DNA from: CATQHS01 sp963422655
Lineage (GTDB): Bacteria > Actinomycetota > Acidimicrobiia > Acidimicrobiales > Aldehydirespiratoraceae
DNA: 64,000 nucleotides
Reading direction: 5' to 3'
Assembly (NCBI GenBank): GCA_963422655.1
Contig: OY730440.1
Coordinates: 1,612,001 to 1,676,000, forward strand
Position numbers and translations under genes: made by a program. Every line of letters starts with the position of its first letter. Positions within the stretch are counted from its first letter, which is position 1. Below are positions 42,865-50,913 of the stretch, one piece after another. Below the pieces are notes generated by a model. The model did no database searches, had not been told where the DNA came from, and was given only the letters and a program-made list of their open reading frames with translations.

Positions 42865-44211
42865 ATGGACTCGATAACGCTCAAGGACTACCGGTGCTTC
42901 CACGAGGAGCAGACCGCCCGCTTGGCGCCTCTGACTTTGCTCGTGGGCGAGAATAGCACCGGCAAGACGTCGTTCATGGCCATGATCCGGGTGCTCAGAG
43001 ACGCTGCTTTCGGTCACGGCCCCTTGGATTTCAAAAAGGAGCCCTACGACCTGGGAAGCTTCGACGAGATCGCTCACTACCGAGGCGGTAAAGGTGGCCG
43101 GGCGGAGACATTCGAAGCAGGGTTTTCCACCCCCTCCCCCAAAATGCATCACATCGATTTTGAAGATGCACTTTATAACTTTGAAATAACTTTTGAGCAA
43201 AAGGGGACCGTTCCTGTCCCGGTGCGCAGATTGTTTCGCCTAGGAGATACGTGGATCGAAGAGAAATATGAGAAGGGTCAACCATCTCTCAGAGTTGGAA
43301 CCAGGAGAGGATGTTGGGAGGTACCTACTTCGGTGAACTCTCGTGTGAACTTAGACGAGATTCGAATGTTACCCTTTTTCTTTACAGTAAGTACTCTTTT
43401 CATGAGAGATGGAAAAGGGCAAGCCCCGAACTTCACGCCGCTAGAGGGCTCTCCTGCCTACAGTAATGCGGACAATGACCTTCTCTACCATTTCTTAGAT
43501 CGTATATTTTTTGTGCCCTATGGGCGTGTATTCGCAAGCGCACCCGTCCGTTCCAAACCGCGCCGAACATATGATCCGGCCCGCTCCGACCGGGACCCGG
43601 AAGGCGACTACGTTCCCATGTATCTCGCTGACATGTACTTCCAAGATAAAGAAAGGTGGGAACATCTCAAGGAGCGGCTCGAAGAATTTGGAAGATCGGC
43701 AGGGCTCTTTGACGAAATAGCTATCAGGCCGCTGGGTAAGAGGGGTAGTGATCCTTTTCAAGTGCAGATCAGAAAATTCGGAGATCGTCTAAAGGGACCT
43801 GCCCATAACCTGATCGATGTGGGGTACGGAGTCAGCCAGGTACTGCCGGTGATAACGGAATTGTTGCGTGAAAATGCGCCGAACCTGTTTTTGTTGCAGC
43901 AACCGGAAGTGCACCTCCATCCCAGTGCCCAGGCCGCCTTGGGAAGCCTGTTCTGTAAGGTGGCAGGCCTGGACCGTCAATTGGTGGTCGAGACCCATAG
44001 CGACTATCTGCTCGATCGAGTAAGCATGGATGTTCGCGATGGTAAGACGAATCTGAAGCCCAATGATATCTCCATACTCTTTTTCGAGCGAGACAACTTG
44101 GATGTTCGCATTCATTCACTACGAATAGACGAAGAGGGAAATATTATAGGAGCCCCGGATGGCTACCGCGACTTTTTCAAGGAAGAAACTACCAGGTTCC
44201 TGAAACTCTGA
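42865..44211 (+). CDS. OLD/DUF3696-like AAA-type ATPase (ABC-family, SMC-like fold)
   Basis: A 448-residue ATP-binding protein. Walker A is GENSTGKTS near residue 31, the ABC-type Walker B is LLQQPEVHLHP, and the switch His lies in VVETHSDYLLDR, the pattern of OLD-family/DUF3696 ATPases, several of which are anti-phage effectors. ATG 42865 has GGGAG upstream. The G+C content falls visibly from about 43130 onward within the gene, a sign of foreign origin. The next gene in the same orientation is a wrecked PIN-like partner, so this ATPase is probably the survivor of a two-gene unit. Confidence 0.82.
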   Translation: MDSITLKDYRCFHEEQTARLAPLTLLVGENSTGKTSFMAMIRVLRDAAFGHGPLDFKKEPYDLGSFDEIAHYRGGKGGRAETFEAGFSTPSPKMHHIDFEDALYNFEITFEQKGTVPVPVRRLFRLGDTWIEEKYEKGQPSLRVGTRRGCWEVPTSVNSRVNLDEIRMLPFFFTVSTLFMRDGKGQAPNFTPLEGSPAYSNADNDLLYHFLDRIFFVPYGRVFASAPVRSKPRRTYDPARSDRDPEGDYVPMYLADMYFQDKERWEHLKERLEEFGRSAGLFDEIAIRPLGKRGSDPFQVQIRKFGDRLKGPAHNLIDVGYGVSQVLPVITELLRENAPNLFLLQQPEVHLHPSAQAALGSLFCKVAGLDRQLVVETHSDYLLDRVSMDVRDGKTNLKPNDISILFFERDNLDVRIHSLRIDEEGNIIGAPDGYRDFFKEETTRFLKL

Positions 44212-44212
44212 G

Positions 44213-44503
44213 ATGTGCGCGATTATTGATGCTAATACCGTCCGTGAGGTATTTGGGCCCAATAGACCATCGGCCGGGAAGAAGTTCTTTGATTGGATCA
44301 ATAATGGGAAGGGACTTCTGGTAGTCGGCGGATAGCGGAGCCCGTCTACTATACTCCAATGATAAAACCTGCAAGCCGATTTCAAGAACAAGGAATTGAT
44401 CGACAACCCACGAGGAAAAGTTTATTCGACGCTCGAGTGCAGAGACTTTAGCGAGAGCCACAAAAAACTACTCAGGCAAAGTAAATGCCAGATCAAGTCA
44501 TGA
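44213..44503 (+). pseudogene. Decayed PIN-like-domain partner of the ATPase
   Basis: Directly after the ATPase stop an ATG at 44213 opens MCAIIDANTVREVFGPNRPS and continues AGKKFFDWINNGKGLLVVGG, a typical start of the PIN-like proteins found beside such ATPases, then hits TAG at 44333. ARLLYSNDKT follows in another frame (from 44340), and LQADFKNKELIDNPRGKVYS in the first frame again (from 44369) to a TGA at 44501-44503. The middle of the protein is missing. I read this as an internal deletion plus frameshift in a gene once translated from a start one base after the ATPase. The nuclease is very unlikely to work. Confidence 0.7.
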
Positions 44504-44534
44504 CAGAGTGAACTCACCACAGGAGGCCAGGGTC

Positions 44535-45191
44535 GTGTTGTTCGGACGAGACAAGACACAGATGCCATCGCCAGACGAAGCCCTCACCGGGAGAAGGGAA
44601 GCCATGTCGATCCAGTCCTACGGGCATCTGGTGCTGGGTACCCCACTGGCCGGACCTTTACCCGCCGGTTGCGAGCGGGCCCTTTTCGGCATGGGCTGTT
44701 TCTGGGGGGCGGAGCGGTGCTTCTGGTCGTTGGGCGGGATGTACACCACTGCGGTCGGTTACGCGGGCGGTTCCACGCCCAACCCGACCTACCGGGAGGT
44801 CTGTACGGGCCGGACCGGCCACAACGAGGTGGTGCTGGTTGTGTTCGACCCCGAGGCCGTGGCTTACGAGCAGTTGCTCAAGGTGTTCTGGGAAGTACAC
44901 GACCCCACCCAGGGGATGCGCCAAGGCAACGACATCGGAACCCAGTACCGCAGCGGCATCTACGTTTACACCGAGGCTCAGCGGGCCTCAGCAGTTGCCA
45001 GCCGTGACCGCTACCAGATCGGCCTCACCGAAGCCGGCTACGGTCAGATCACCACCGAGATCAGTGACGCTCCCGAGTTCTATTACGCCGAGGAGTACCA
45101 CCAGCAGTTCTTGGCCCGCAACCCCGGAGGATACTGCAACCACGGCTTCTGCCAAGTAGCCTATGAACCGGCATTAACCGCCAGCAACTAG
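44535..45191 (+). CDS. msrA: Peptide-methionine (S)-S-oxide reductase MsrA
   Basis: A 218-residue MsrA. The active-site GMGCFWGAER carries the nucleophilic Cys; EVHDPTQGMRQGNDIGTQYRS and the closing EEYHQQFLARNPGGYC (shown in blocks) match the family, with the recycling Cys residues near the C-terminus (GYCNHGFC). It reduces methionine-S-sulfoxide in proteins with thioredoxin. GTG 44535 is chosen because AGGAGG lies 8 nt upstream and the family's LFGRDKTQMPSPDEAL leader starts there. Its G+C content is like the chromosome, so it is a resident gene flanked by low-G+C decayed elements. Confidence 0.95.
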   Translation: MLFGRDKTQMPSPDEALTGRREAMSIQSYGHLVLGTPLAGPLPAGCERALFGMGCFWGAERCFWSLGGMYTTAVGYAGGSTPNPTYREVCTGRTGHNEVVLVVFDPEAVAYEQLLKVFWEVHDPTQGMRQGNDIGTQYRSGIYVYTEAQRASAVASRDRYQIGLTEAGYGQITTEISDAPEFYYAEEYHQQFLARNPGGYCNHGFCQVAYEPALTASN

Positions 45192-45385
45192 GCCGGTAGA
45201 GCACCAGGTCATTCGGGGTAATGGGCAGGGCCAATTGGGACAACGCCTGAAGTACACCTGGCGTATGGCCGCTGTAGAACTCAACATCACGGCAGCCATA
45301 ACCCGGCACAACGAGATCATTGACCGGCGGGACGCGATCTATCTCTTTCAGTGAAAACTGAAGCCGTGATCTGTGGGATAGGTTC
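45192..45385. other. Spacer with no assignable gene
   Basis: Between msrA and the AlbA_2 remnant I see no gene, RNA or repeat that I can support. A frame of about 55 codons on the plus strand (ending in NEIIDRRDAIYLFQ) and a longer minus-strand frame are open, but neither is recognisable. It may be the lost 5' part of the AlbA_2 gene or older debris. Confidence 0.5.
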
Positions 45386-45680
45386 ATGAATGCAGGTGGT
45401 GGGGTTCTTCTGATTGGGGTGAACGACAAGCAACGAATCACTGGGCTGGAGGCGGACTTCAAGGTCACGGGCAATAAGGGCCGGGACGGTTTCGAGAACT
45501 GGCCGGCCACAAAACTAGAATACGAATTGGTCCGGTCCCTGTGGCGCCTTTCGGACGTGAGGCCAAGCAATCAACCGGTATATATCGGTAAGGACGCGAC
45601 GTTTTTTTGTTCGGATGGGCAATCCAATCCATCTCTACAATACCCGAGATGCCCTCAAATATATCAGCATTCGTTGGTGA
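45386..45680 (+). pseudogene. Remnant of a Schlafen AlbA_2 domain gene
   Basis: MNAGGGVLLIGVNDKQRITG, then LEADFKVTGNKGRDGFENW, is the core of the AlbA_2 (Schlafen-type, ATP-binding/nuclease-associated) domain, without its usual N-terminal LEFKSSLRW part. An in-frame gap follows, then PSNQPVYIGKDATFF. A 7-T run at 45602-45608 breaks the frame; with six T the text continues FFVRMGNPIHLYNTRDALKY to a stop at 45678-45680, the family's normal C-terminus. Truncated start, internal deletion and frameshift make this a dead gene. It belongs to the low-G+C accessory patch. Confidence 0.7.
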
Positions 45681-45706
45681 CCGCTCTTACATTCTATTTG
45701 ACTGGC

Positions 45707-46198
45707 TCATTCGGATTGTCCTTGTTCATCACTCGTACAACTAGATACTTCTGTATCTCTTTGTGTCACTCGACTAGTAATAAATGTGGCGGCCAAGATT
45801 GTTATTGATCCTAAGGCTACTCCAGCTGACCAGGCTTCCTTATCTTTCAGTGCCAGCGCCAATGCTATAACTATGCATCCCATACCTAGGGTCCACGCCA
45901 TCCACTGACCGCGTTTGCGGGCTAGTTGGGTAGATTCGAGTTCTTCACGTTCGATCCTAATGCGGTGCTTGCTCTGCTGTTCGAACCGATCAAACAGGAT
46001 CTCTGGTGCCTTCGGATATAGATCTTGATATCTACGCAGTGCTTCCGGATCCGGAAGTGGGCCGCTCCATGCAAAAGCGATGTGTTGAGTGTGGGTCTCT
46101 AGTGAACGGGAGGTCGTGCTGGAGTCCGGCTCAATGGTAGCCGGTGATTGTCCAGTCGTCGGAGGCTCTGATTCGGTGAGATCAGCGGGGTCGATCAA
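45707..46198 (-). CDS. DUF2335 family membrane protein
   Basis: A 163-residue protein. After a disordered Ser/Thr/Pro-rich head comes the family motif SGPLPDPEALRRYQDLYPKA, a charged helix (EQQSKHRIRIEREELE), the RGQWMAWTLGMG segment and two membrane spans. DUF2335 proteins are small predicted membrane proteins of unknown function, often in mobile or phage-derived regions. The start is TTG 46198, overlapping the upstream small gene's stop by 4 nt, so the two are translationally coupled. Base composition is lower in G+C than the chromosome. Confidence 0.75.
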   Translation of the reverse strand: MIDPADLTESEPPTTGQSPATIEPDSSTTSRSLETHTQHIAFAWSGPLPDPEALRRYQDLYPKAPEILFDRFEQQSKHRIRIEREELESTQLARKRGQWMAWTLGMGCIVIALALALKDKEAWSAGVALGSITILAATFITSRVTQRDTEVSSCTSDEQGQSE

Positions 46199-46401
46199 GT
46201 CCGGGTATCCAAGTCACGCTTGGTAATTTGCCAAGCCGTTGCCAGATCCCCCATTACAATTTCCCAATCTCGAGCCAGCGCTACTTCGGGGCGTAGTTCG
46301 GAACGGTTGATGTCGTCAGCCTGAGCGAACAGGTCAAAAGCCTGAGCGACGCCCCTCCAGAAAGAAGAGCGGCCAACAAGTCGACTGTTACGGAGAGGCA
46401 T
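46195..46401 (-). CDS. Small hypothetical protein coupled to the DUF2335 gene
   Basis: A 68-residue protein starting MPLRNSRLVGRSSFWRGVAQ, with a soluble, mostly helical sequence (AFDLFAQADDINRSELRPEV). ATG 46401 has GGGAG 7 nt upstream, which is why I prefer it to starts further upstream at up to 46509. The stop overlaps the TTG of the DUF2335 gene. The family is not recognised. The pairing of a small soluble protein with a two-span membrane protein could be a toxin/antitoxin-like or phage-derived unit, but nothing in the sequence proves it. Confidence 0.6.
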   Translation of the reverse strand: MPLRNSRLVGRSSFWRGVAQAFDLFAQADDINRSELRPEVALARDWEIVMGDLATAWQITKRDLDTRT

Positions 46402-46536
46402 GATTTTTCTCCCATGGGTCAAACCATAGACGGCAACGGAGTAAACCAAAGACGTCCTCATGATGAATCTACATGTTCGCAAACTCTGATGCAAAGTCAG
46501 TAACGGCACATGGCCGCGTGGTGATGCTACAATGCT

Positions 46537-46760
46537 GTGATACGAACCACGATTGATCTACCGCCGAAAATACATACGCTAGCCCGGGAGTTCGCTCATC
46601 AGCAGAACAAGACCATGGGCGAAGTCGTCACCGAGCTCGTCAGACGCGGGCTCGAACAGCCTCTGAGGTCGCGCCCGAGGCTGGAAGCGAGGGTTTACCT
46701 ACGGTCAGGGTCGGTCGACCCGTTACTGCTGAAGACGTTCGTTCGCTCGAAGACGAATGA
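46537..46760 (+). pseudogene. vapB: vapB-like antitoxin gene with frameshift
   Basis: GTG 46537 begins IRTTIDLPPKIHTLAREFAH and continues to EVVTELVRRGLEQP, a ribbon-helix-helix VapB antitoxin. Near 46690 the frame breaks; in the -1 frame the normal C-terminus GLPTVRVGRPVTAEDVRSL then EDE and TGA 46758-46760 appears, overlapping the vapC ATG as ATGA, as in intact vapBC pairs. As read, translation would run on into the vapC remnant. The toxin-binding tail is thus lost. Confidence 0.7.
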
Positions 46761-47034
46761 CCACCACACTTGCCGACGGCAACGTCTTGGTAGCTCTGAC
46801 CGTTGCTTCAGATGCCGAAGTGGTCCGAGTCAAGTCGAAGCCTTGGACCGACACACGTTCTGGCCCGACGAGATCGGCTATGACGCCTCGATGTTGACCG
46901 GCGTGATCGGCCACCGGCAAGTGACCGACGCCTATCTCGCCTCGTTGGCCGAGCACTTCGGTGGGGCGCTGGTGACGTTCGACAGAGGGCTCACAGGTCT
47001 CCGTGGGGCATCAGCGGAACTGATTCCGGCCTGA
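46757..47034 (+). pseudogene. vapC: vapC-like PIN toxin gene with internal deletion
   Basis: ATG 46757 starts MTTTLADGNVLVALTVAS, the N-terminal PIN strand with the first catalytic Asp. After about 30 codons it loses register. From about 46850, in a different frame (that of vapB), the C-terminal half DRHTFWPDEIGYDASMLTG, GHRQVTDAYLASLAEHF and VTFDRGL follows to TGA 47032-47034. About 55-60 central residues, including the middle acidic ligand, are missing. The toxin should be dead. Confidence 0.7.
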
Positions 47035-47079
47035 GCGGCGGTCCTCAGTGATCTGAGAGCCGGGCTCGGGTCAGCGTGA

Positions 47080-48012
47080 TCAGATGGTGCGACCGGGGAA
47101 CCCGAGGCCTTCGTGGTCGGTGCCGTCCATGCTGGCGTTGAGCCGGGCCTTGGCCATGAGTTCGGCCATCACCGGGCCGAGCTGGGTGGGGTCGTCGGGC
47201 TGGATAGCCACCGGACCCAGATGCCAGCCCTCGGCTATACCCAGCTTCTTGCCCCGGATGTCGAATACCCGCCCCGTCACGTTGGCGGCCTCGGGGCTGG
47301 CCAGCCAGGTTGCGATCACCGCGATCCAGCGGGGATCGATCCGGTTCTTGAACTCCTCGGTGGCGCCATCGCCCCCCATGAGCGGGGCGGTGAGTCGTGA
47401 CCATGCGGTGGGGGCCAAGCAGTTGACAGTGACGCCGTACTTCACGAGCTCTTGGGCCGCGATGACCGAGAAAGCGGCGATTCCGGCCTTGGCCGCCCCG
47501 TAGTTGGTCTGGCCGACGTTGCCGTAGATACCCGACGGCGACGAGGTGTTGATGATCCGCCCGTAGGCCTCCTCCCCAGCCTTGGCCTTGTTACGCCAAT
47601 GGGCGGCCGCGTAGTGGGACGGTCCGAAGGTTCCCTTGAGATGAACTGCGATGACGGCGTCCCAGTCGTCCTCCGACATCGAGAACACCATCCGGTCCCG
47701 CAGGATGCCGGCATTGTTGACCACGATGTGGATGTCGCCGAAAGTGTCGATGGCCTGGCCGATCATGGCTTCGGCCTCGGCGAACACCGCCACGTTGCCG
47801 CCGTTCACCACCGCTTCGCCGCCCATCTCCTCGATGGCGGCCGCCACCTCCTGGGCCGGGGTGATGTCGGCGCCTCCGCCGGCCTCGTCCCCGCCCAAGT
47901 CGTTCACCACCACCTTGGCGCCGTGGGTGGCCAACATCAAGGCATGCTCGCGCCCTATGCCCCGACCGGCCCCGGTCACCAGTGCGACCTTGCCGTCCAA
48001 TAGTTTGCTCAT
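47080..48012 (-). CDS. Short-chain dehydrogenase (MFE-2/3-hydroxyacyl-CoA dehydrogenase-like SDR)
   Basis: A 310-residue SDR. The nucleotide motif TGAGRGIGREHALMLA, the NDLGGDEAGGG segment typical of multifunctional-enzyme-2 SDRs, NNAGI and the active site INTSSPSGIYGNVGQTNYGA with the YxxxK Lys are present (given in blocks). It likely oxidises a 3-hydroxyacyl-CoA or similar with NAD. Upstream by 58 bp on the same strand is the MBL hydrolase. The 3-hydroxyacyl-CoA dehydrogenase gene lies nearby, so fatty-acid or aromatic-acid beta-oxidation is the probable setting. Confidence 0.9.
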   Translation of the reverse strand: MSKLLDGKVALVTGAGRGIGREHALMLATHGAKVVVNDLGGDEAGGGADITPAQEVAAAIEEMGGEAVVNGGNVAVFAEAEAMIGQAIDTFGDIHIVVNNAGILRDRMVFSMSEDDWDAVIAVHLKGTFGPSHYAAAHWRNKAKAGEEAYGRIINTSSPSGIYGNVGQTNYGAAKAGIAAFSVIAAQELVKYGVTVNCLAPTAWSRLTAPLMGGDGATEEFKNRIDPRWIAVIATWLASPEAANVTGRVFDIRGKKLGIAEGWHLGPVAIQPDDPTQLGPVMAELMAKARLNASMDGTDHEGLGFPGRTI

Positions 48013-48070
48013 GGGGTCCTTCCTGTCGGTCCTCTTCCGTTGCAGTTCGCGGTCTTGCCCGGCAAGGCCG

Positions 48071-48727
48071 TTACCACCCTCGGGCCACCCACTCGTCGAG
48101 GTGAGTCACTTCGGCGCCGATGGTCGTATCAGCTCCGTGGCCGGGGAGGACAACCGTGTCGGCATCGAAAATGCGGAACATACGATCCTCGATCGACCTG
48201 ATGATAGTGGTGAAGTCGCCGCCCTCGAACTTGGTGGCGCCAGGGCCACCGGGGAAGAGGGTGTCGCCGGTGAACAGCAGCGGAGTGCCCTCCACGTGAA
48301 ACGACATCGACCCCGGCGTGTGGCCCGGTGTGTGCAGGGTTCGGAGCCGGAGCCGTCCCACCTCGATCACCGTGTCGTCGTCGAGGAGGTAGTCGTAGCT
48401 CGGTAGCATGGCCGCGTCCTCGGCGGTGACCCCCACCTGGTAGCCGGCATCCCTCACGGCCGGAATGGCCTGGATGTGGTCCCAGTGCCCGTGGGTCTCG
48501 AGTACGGTTCGCACCCCGAGAGTCCGGCACAGCTCCAGCAGCCGGTCGTGCTCGTTGGCGGCGTCGAGCAGTACGGCCTCGCCCGTGGAGGTGCAGCGGA
48601 TGACGAAGACGTTGTTGTCGACCGGTCCCACCACGATCTTGTGGACCTCGACCCCGGTGTCGGACCAGTGCAGCGTCATGATCCGGGAACCATACCGGAC
48701 CGGGTCCCGGTCGATGTAGCCGGTCAT
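48071..48727 (-). CDS. MBL-fold metallo-hydrolase (glyoxalase II-like)
   Basis: A 218-residue metallo-beta-lactamase-fold hydrolase. The zinc motif ETHGHWDHIQA (HxHxDH), His in TPGHTPGS, Asp in LFTGDTLFPGG and His in LPGHGADT complete the two-metal site. Thioester hydrolysis (mycothiol- or glutathione-type glyoxalase II) is the usual function. ATG 48727 gives the longest form; ATG 48679 (MTLHWSDTGVEVH) is an equally possible start and neither has a good ribosome site. It is divergent from the 3-hydroxyacyl-CoA dehydrogenase. Confidence 0.88.
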   Translation of the reverse strand: MTGYIDRDPVRYGSRIMTLHWSDTGVEVHKIVVGPVDNNVFVIRCTSTGEAVLLDAANEHDRLLELCRTLGVRTVLETHGHWDHIQAIPAVRDAGYQVGVTAEDAAMLPSYDYLLDDDTVIEVGRLRLRTLHTPGHTPGSMSFHVEGTPLLFTGDTLFPGGPGATKFEGGDFTTIIRSIEDRMFRIFDADTVVLPGHGADTTIGAEVTHLDEWVARGW

Positions 48728-48816
48728 GGACCGGCCGGCTCAAGGCGCGTTGGTCACGAGCGTTCACCATAGGATGTGGCCGCGCCGTTGTGAACGACCT
48801 GGGAGGGACGCAAAAG

Positions 48817-49668
48817 ATGGCAATCGACAAGGTCGGTGTGATCGGTGTCGGCACCATGGGAAGCGGCATCGTCGAGGTGGCGGCTCGCAGCAACCTCGAC
48901 GTCGTTGCCTGCGAAGTGTCACCAGAGGCGGTCGAAGCGGCCCGAAGTCGGGTCGAGGCCTCGATGAGCCGGGCGCTGGAGCGAGGCAAGCTCGACGAAC
49001 GGACCCGGGCCGCGGCGATAGCCAACACCGTCTGGACCACCGAGATCGACGACACAACCGGATGCGACTTGGTCGTCGAAGCCGTGCCCGAGGTGCTCGA
49101 TCTCAAGCTCGAGATCTTCGGCGCCCTCGACCGGGTGCTCGAAGCCCCGGCCATCATGGCCACCAATACGTCGTCCATCCCCATAATCGATATAGCCATG
49201 GGCACTTCTCGACCCGAGCAGGTGATCGGGATGCACTTTTTCAACCCGGTCCCGGTGATGAAGCTGGTCGAGCTGATAAGCACCCAGCACACCGCTGAGG
49301 CCGTGGTGGACGAGATCACCTCTTTCGCCACCGATGTCCTGGACAAAGAGGTAGTGCCCGCGCCCGACCGGGCCGGGTTCGTGGTGAACAAGCTGCTGAT
49401 CCCTTACATCTGCGGGGCTATCGAGATGTACGAGAGCGGCCACGCCGCTGCGACCGACATCGACAAGGCCATGGTGCTCGGAACCGGCCACCCCATGGGA
49501 CCGCTCGCCCTGGCTGATCTCATCGGTCTCGATGTATGCATGTTCGTAGCCGAGTCGCTGTACACGGAATACGGCGAGCGGTTCTATCTGCCGCCGCCGC
49601 TACTGCGCCGGATGGTGGCGGCCGGCCGGCTAGGCCGCAAGACGGGCCGGGGCTTCTACGAGTACTGA
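48817..49668 (+). CDS. 3-hydroxybutyryl-CoA/3-hydroxyacyl-CoA dehydrogenase
   Basis: A 283-residue single-domain enzyme of the FadB2/Hbd type. The NAD loop GVIGVGTMGSGI, ASP-like DLVVEAVPE, the ATNTSSIPI strand, the catalytic HFFNPVPVMKLVE and GFVVNKLLIPY are all there. It oxidises (S)-3-hydroxyacyl-CoA with NAD. ATG 48817 has GGGAGGGA upstream. It is divergent from the MBL gene, and its last 13 bp overlap the convergent metallopeptidase-like gene. Confidence 0.95.
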   Translation: MAIDKVGVIGVGTMGSGIVEVAARSNLDVVACEVSPEAVEAARSRVEASMSRALERGKLDERTRAAAIANTVWTTEIDDTTGCDLVVEAVPEVLDLKLEIFGALDRVLEAPAIMATNTSSIPIIDIAMGTSRPEQVIGMHFFNPVPVMKLVELISTQHTAEAVVDEITSFATDVLDKEVVPAPDRAGFVVNKLLIPYICGAIEMYESGHAAATDIDKAMVLGTGHPMGPLALADLIGLDVCMFVAESLYTEYGERFYLPPPLLRRMVAAGRLGRKTGRGFYEY

Positions 49669-50033
49669 GCCTCGGCTCTTCGGTCTGCCCACTGGTCGGC
49701 CTCGGTTCTGGCCTCGACTTCCAAGCCGATGGCCATGTAGGCCAAACGGTGGTTGCGCAGCCGCCGTAGGTTTCTCAGGTAATCGGCCAGGTAACGTCGG
49801 AGAAACGACCAGAAACCGAGTCGGTGATACTGACCGACATGGGCGAGCTCGTGGGCCATGAGTTTGCTGGTGCATTGGCGGTCGTCGTCCCGCTTGATCA
49901 GAATCAGCCGGCCCATGGTCATCGCACTCGTACCGGGCCACAGCACCGGTACCGGCTGGATCCGTATCCGGCGGGCCAAGGCGGCGCTGACGACGTCGTA
50001 GGACGCGATCTCCTCGGCCGTCAACCGCCTCAT
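49656..50033 (-). CDS. Small HExxH metallopeptidase-like protein
   Basis: A 125-residue protein with MAHELAHVGQYHRLG (HExxH zinc motif, near residue 61) and a downstream Glu in LEVEAR, a gluzincin-like arrangement resembling DUF4157-type domains. It has no signal peptide, so it is probably cytoplasmic or peripheral. ATG 50033 overlaps the stop of the HAD phosphatase gene as ATGA, so it is the second gene of that unit. The substrate is unknown. Its 3' end overlaps the convergent dehydrogenase gene by 13 bp. Confidence 0.72.
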   Translation of the reverse strand: MRRLTAEEIASYDVVSAALARRIRIQPVPVLWPGTSAMTMGRLILIKRDDDRQCTSKLMAHELAHVGQYHRLGFWSFLRRYLADYLRNLRRLRNHRLAYMAIGLEVEARTEADQWADRRAEAQYS

Positions 50034-50740
50034 GCCGGCCGGCTCCAAGCGTCCAGCCAGGCCGGGAGCTCGCGAAGGCACGCCAAGGTGGGTACGTCGA
50101 GGTGATCCAGATCGTCACTGTGCGGGCCGGCTTCGTGGCGCCAGGTGACGTGGTACGGGACGTGCACGGCCCGGCCGCCCAGCTCGAGGACGGGGAGCAC
50201 GTCGGAACGCAGCGAGTTGCCGACCATGACGAACCGGGCCGGGTCGATACCGTGCCGAGAGAGGACGTCGGCATAGGTGGTGGTGTCCTTCTCAGCCACC
50301 ACCTCCACCCTCCAGAAACGATCGGCCAGCTTGCTCGACTCCATCTTGGCCGTCTGGTTGTGCAGATCGCCCTTGGTGATGACCATCAACCGGTGGCAGT
50401 CCAGGGTGTCGATGGTCTCGACGACGCCCGGGAGCAGCTCCACGGGTCGGTCGAGCAGTTCCTTGCCCATCTCGACGATGGCGGTGATGGTCTCGGACGC
50501 GACCTGCCCCGAGCTGATGTCGATGGCGGTCTCCACCATCGACAGCGTCAATGACTTGACCCCGTATCCGAACCGGGGCAGGTTGCTCATCTGGGTTCGG
50601 TGGAGCCGCTCGTCCACAGTGTCGGCGTCGGCCCACGGCGCCAGCAGAACCTCGAAACGGCGCTGGCATTGCTGGTGGCGGTCCTCATTGTGCCAGAGGG
50701 TGTCGTCGGCGTCGAAGGCGACGGTCAGAACGCTGGTCAT
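50030..50740 (-). CDS. HAD-superfamily hydrolase (YjjG/epoxide-hydrolase-like group)
   Basis: A 236-residue HAD hydrolase. Motif I is AFDADDTLW (nucleophile and acid/base Asp), motif II VITKGD, and motif III/IV is in RFVMVGNSLRSDVLP with the Lys in the preceding helix. A helical C1 cap lies between. It probably dephosphorylates a small metabolite. ATG 50740 begins the two-gene unit with the metallopeptidase-like gene. The family is too broad to name a substrate. Confidence 0.88.
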   Translation of the reverse strand: MTSVLTVAFDADDTLWHNEDRHQQCQRRFEVLLAPWADADTVDERLHRTQMSNLPRFGYGVKSLTLSMVETAIDISSGQVASETITAIVEMGKELLDRPVELLPGVVETIDTLDCHRLMVITKGDLHNQTAKMESSKLADRFWRVEVVAEKDTTTYADVLSRHGIDPARFVMVGNSLRSDVLPVLELGGRAVHVPYHVTWRHEAGPHSDDLDHLDVPTLACLRELPAWLDAWSRPA

Positions 50741-50913
50741 GGACGAGCGATCCTATGGATCCGTATCCGTTGCTGCCTCGGCATCGGCATAAGTCGCTGC
50801 CGCCTCGCCTTGCCCTGGTGGGGTCTGGACCCCGGCATCCACACCGGGCCAGGGTGCTGAGCGTTACTCTGGCGGCGATGACAACGTGTAGCCGACCGGA
50901 CAACCGGACCCAT

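Noticed and set aside
45186..45225. tRNA-like text (GGTAGAGCACCAGGTCATTC) after msrA
   Set aside because: The anticodon stem does not pair, and the acceptor and T-arms are missing; a chance resemblance or at most a fragment.
45061..45570. Minus-strand frame of about 169 codons spanning the end of msrA and the AlbA_2 remnant
   Set aside because: It overlaps a certain gene (msrA) and a recognisable remnant on the other strand, and shows no known domain.
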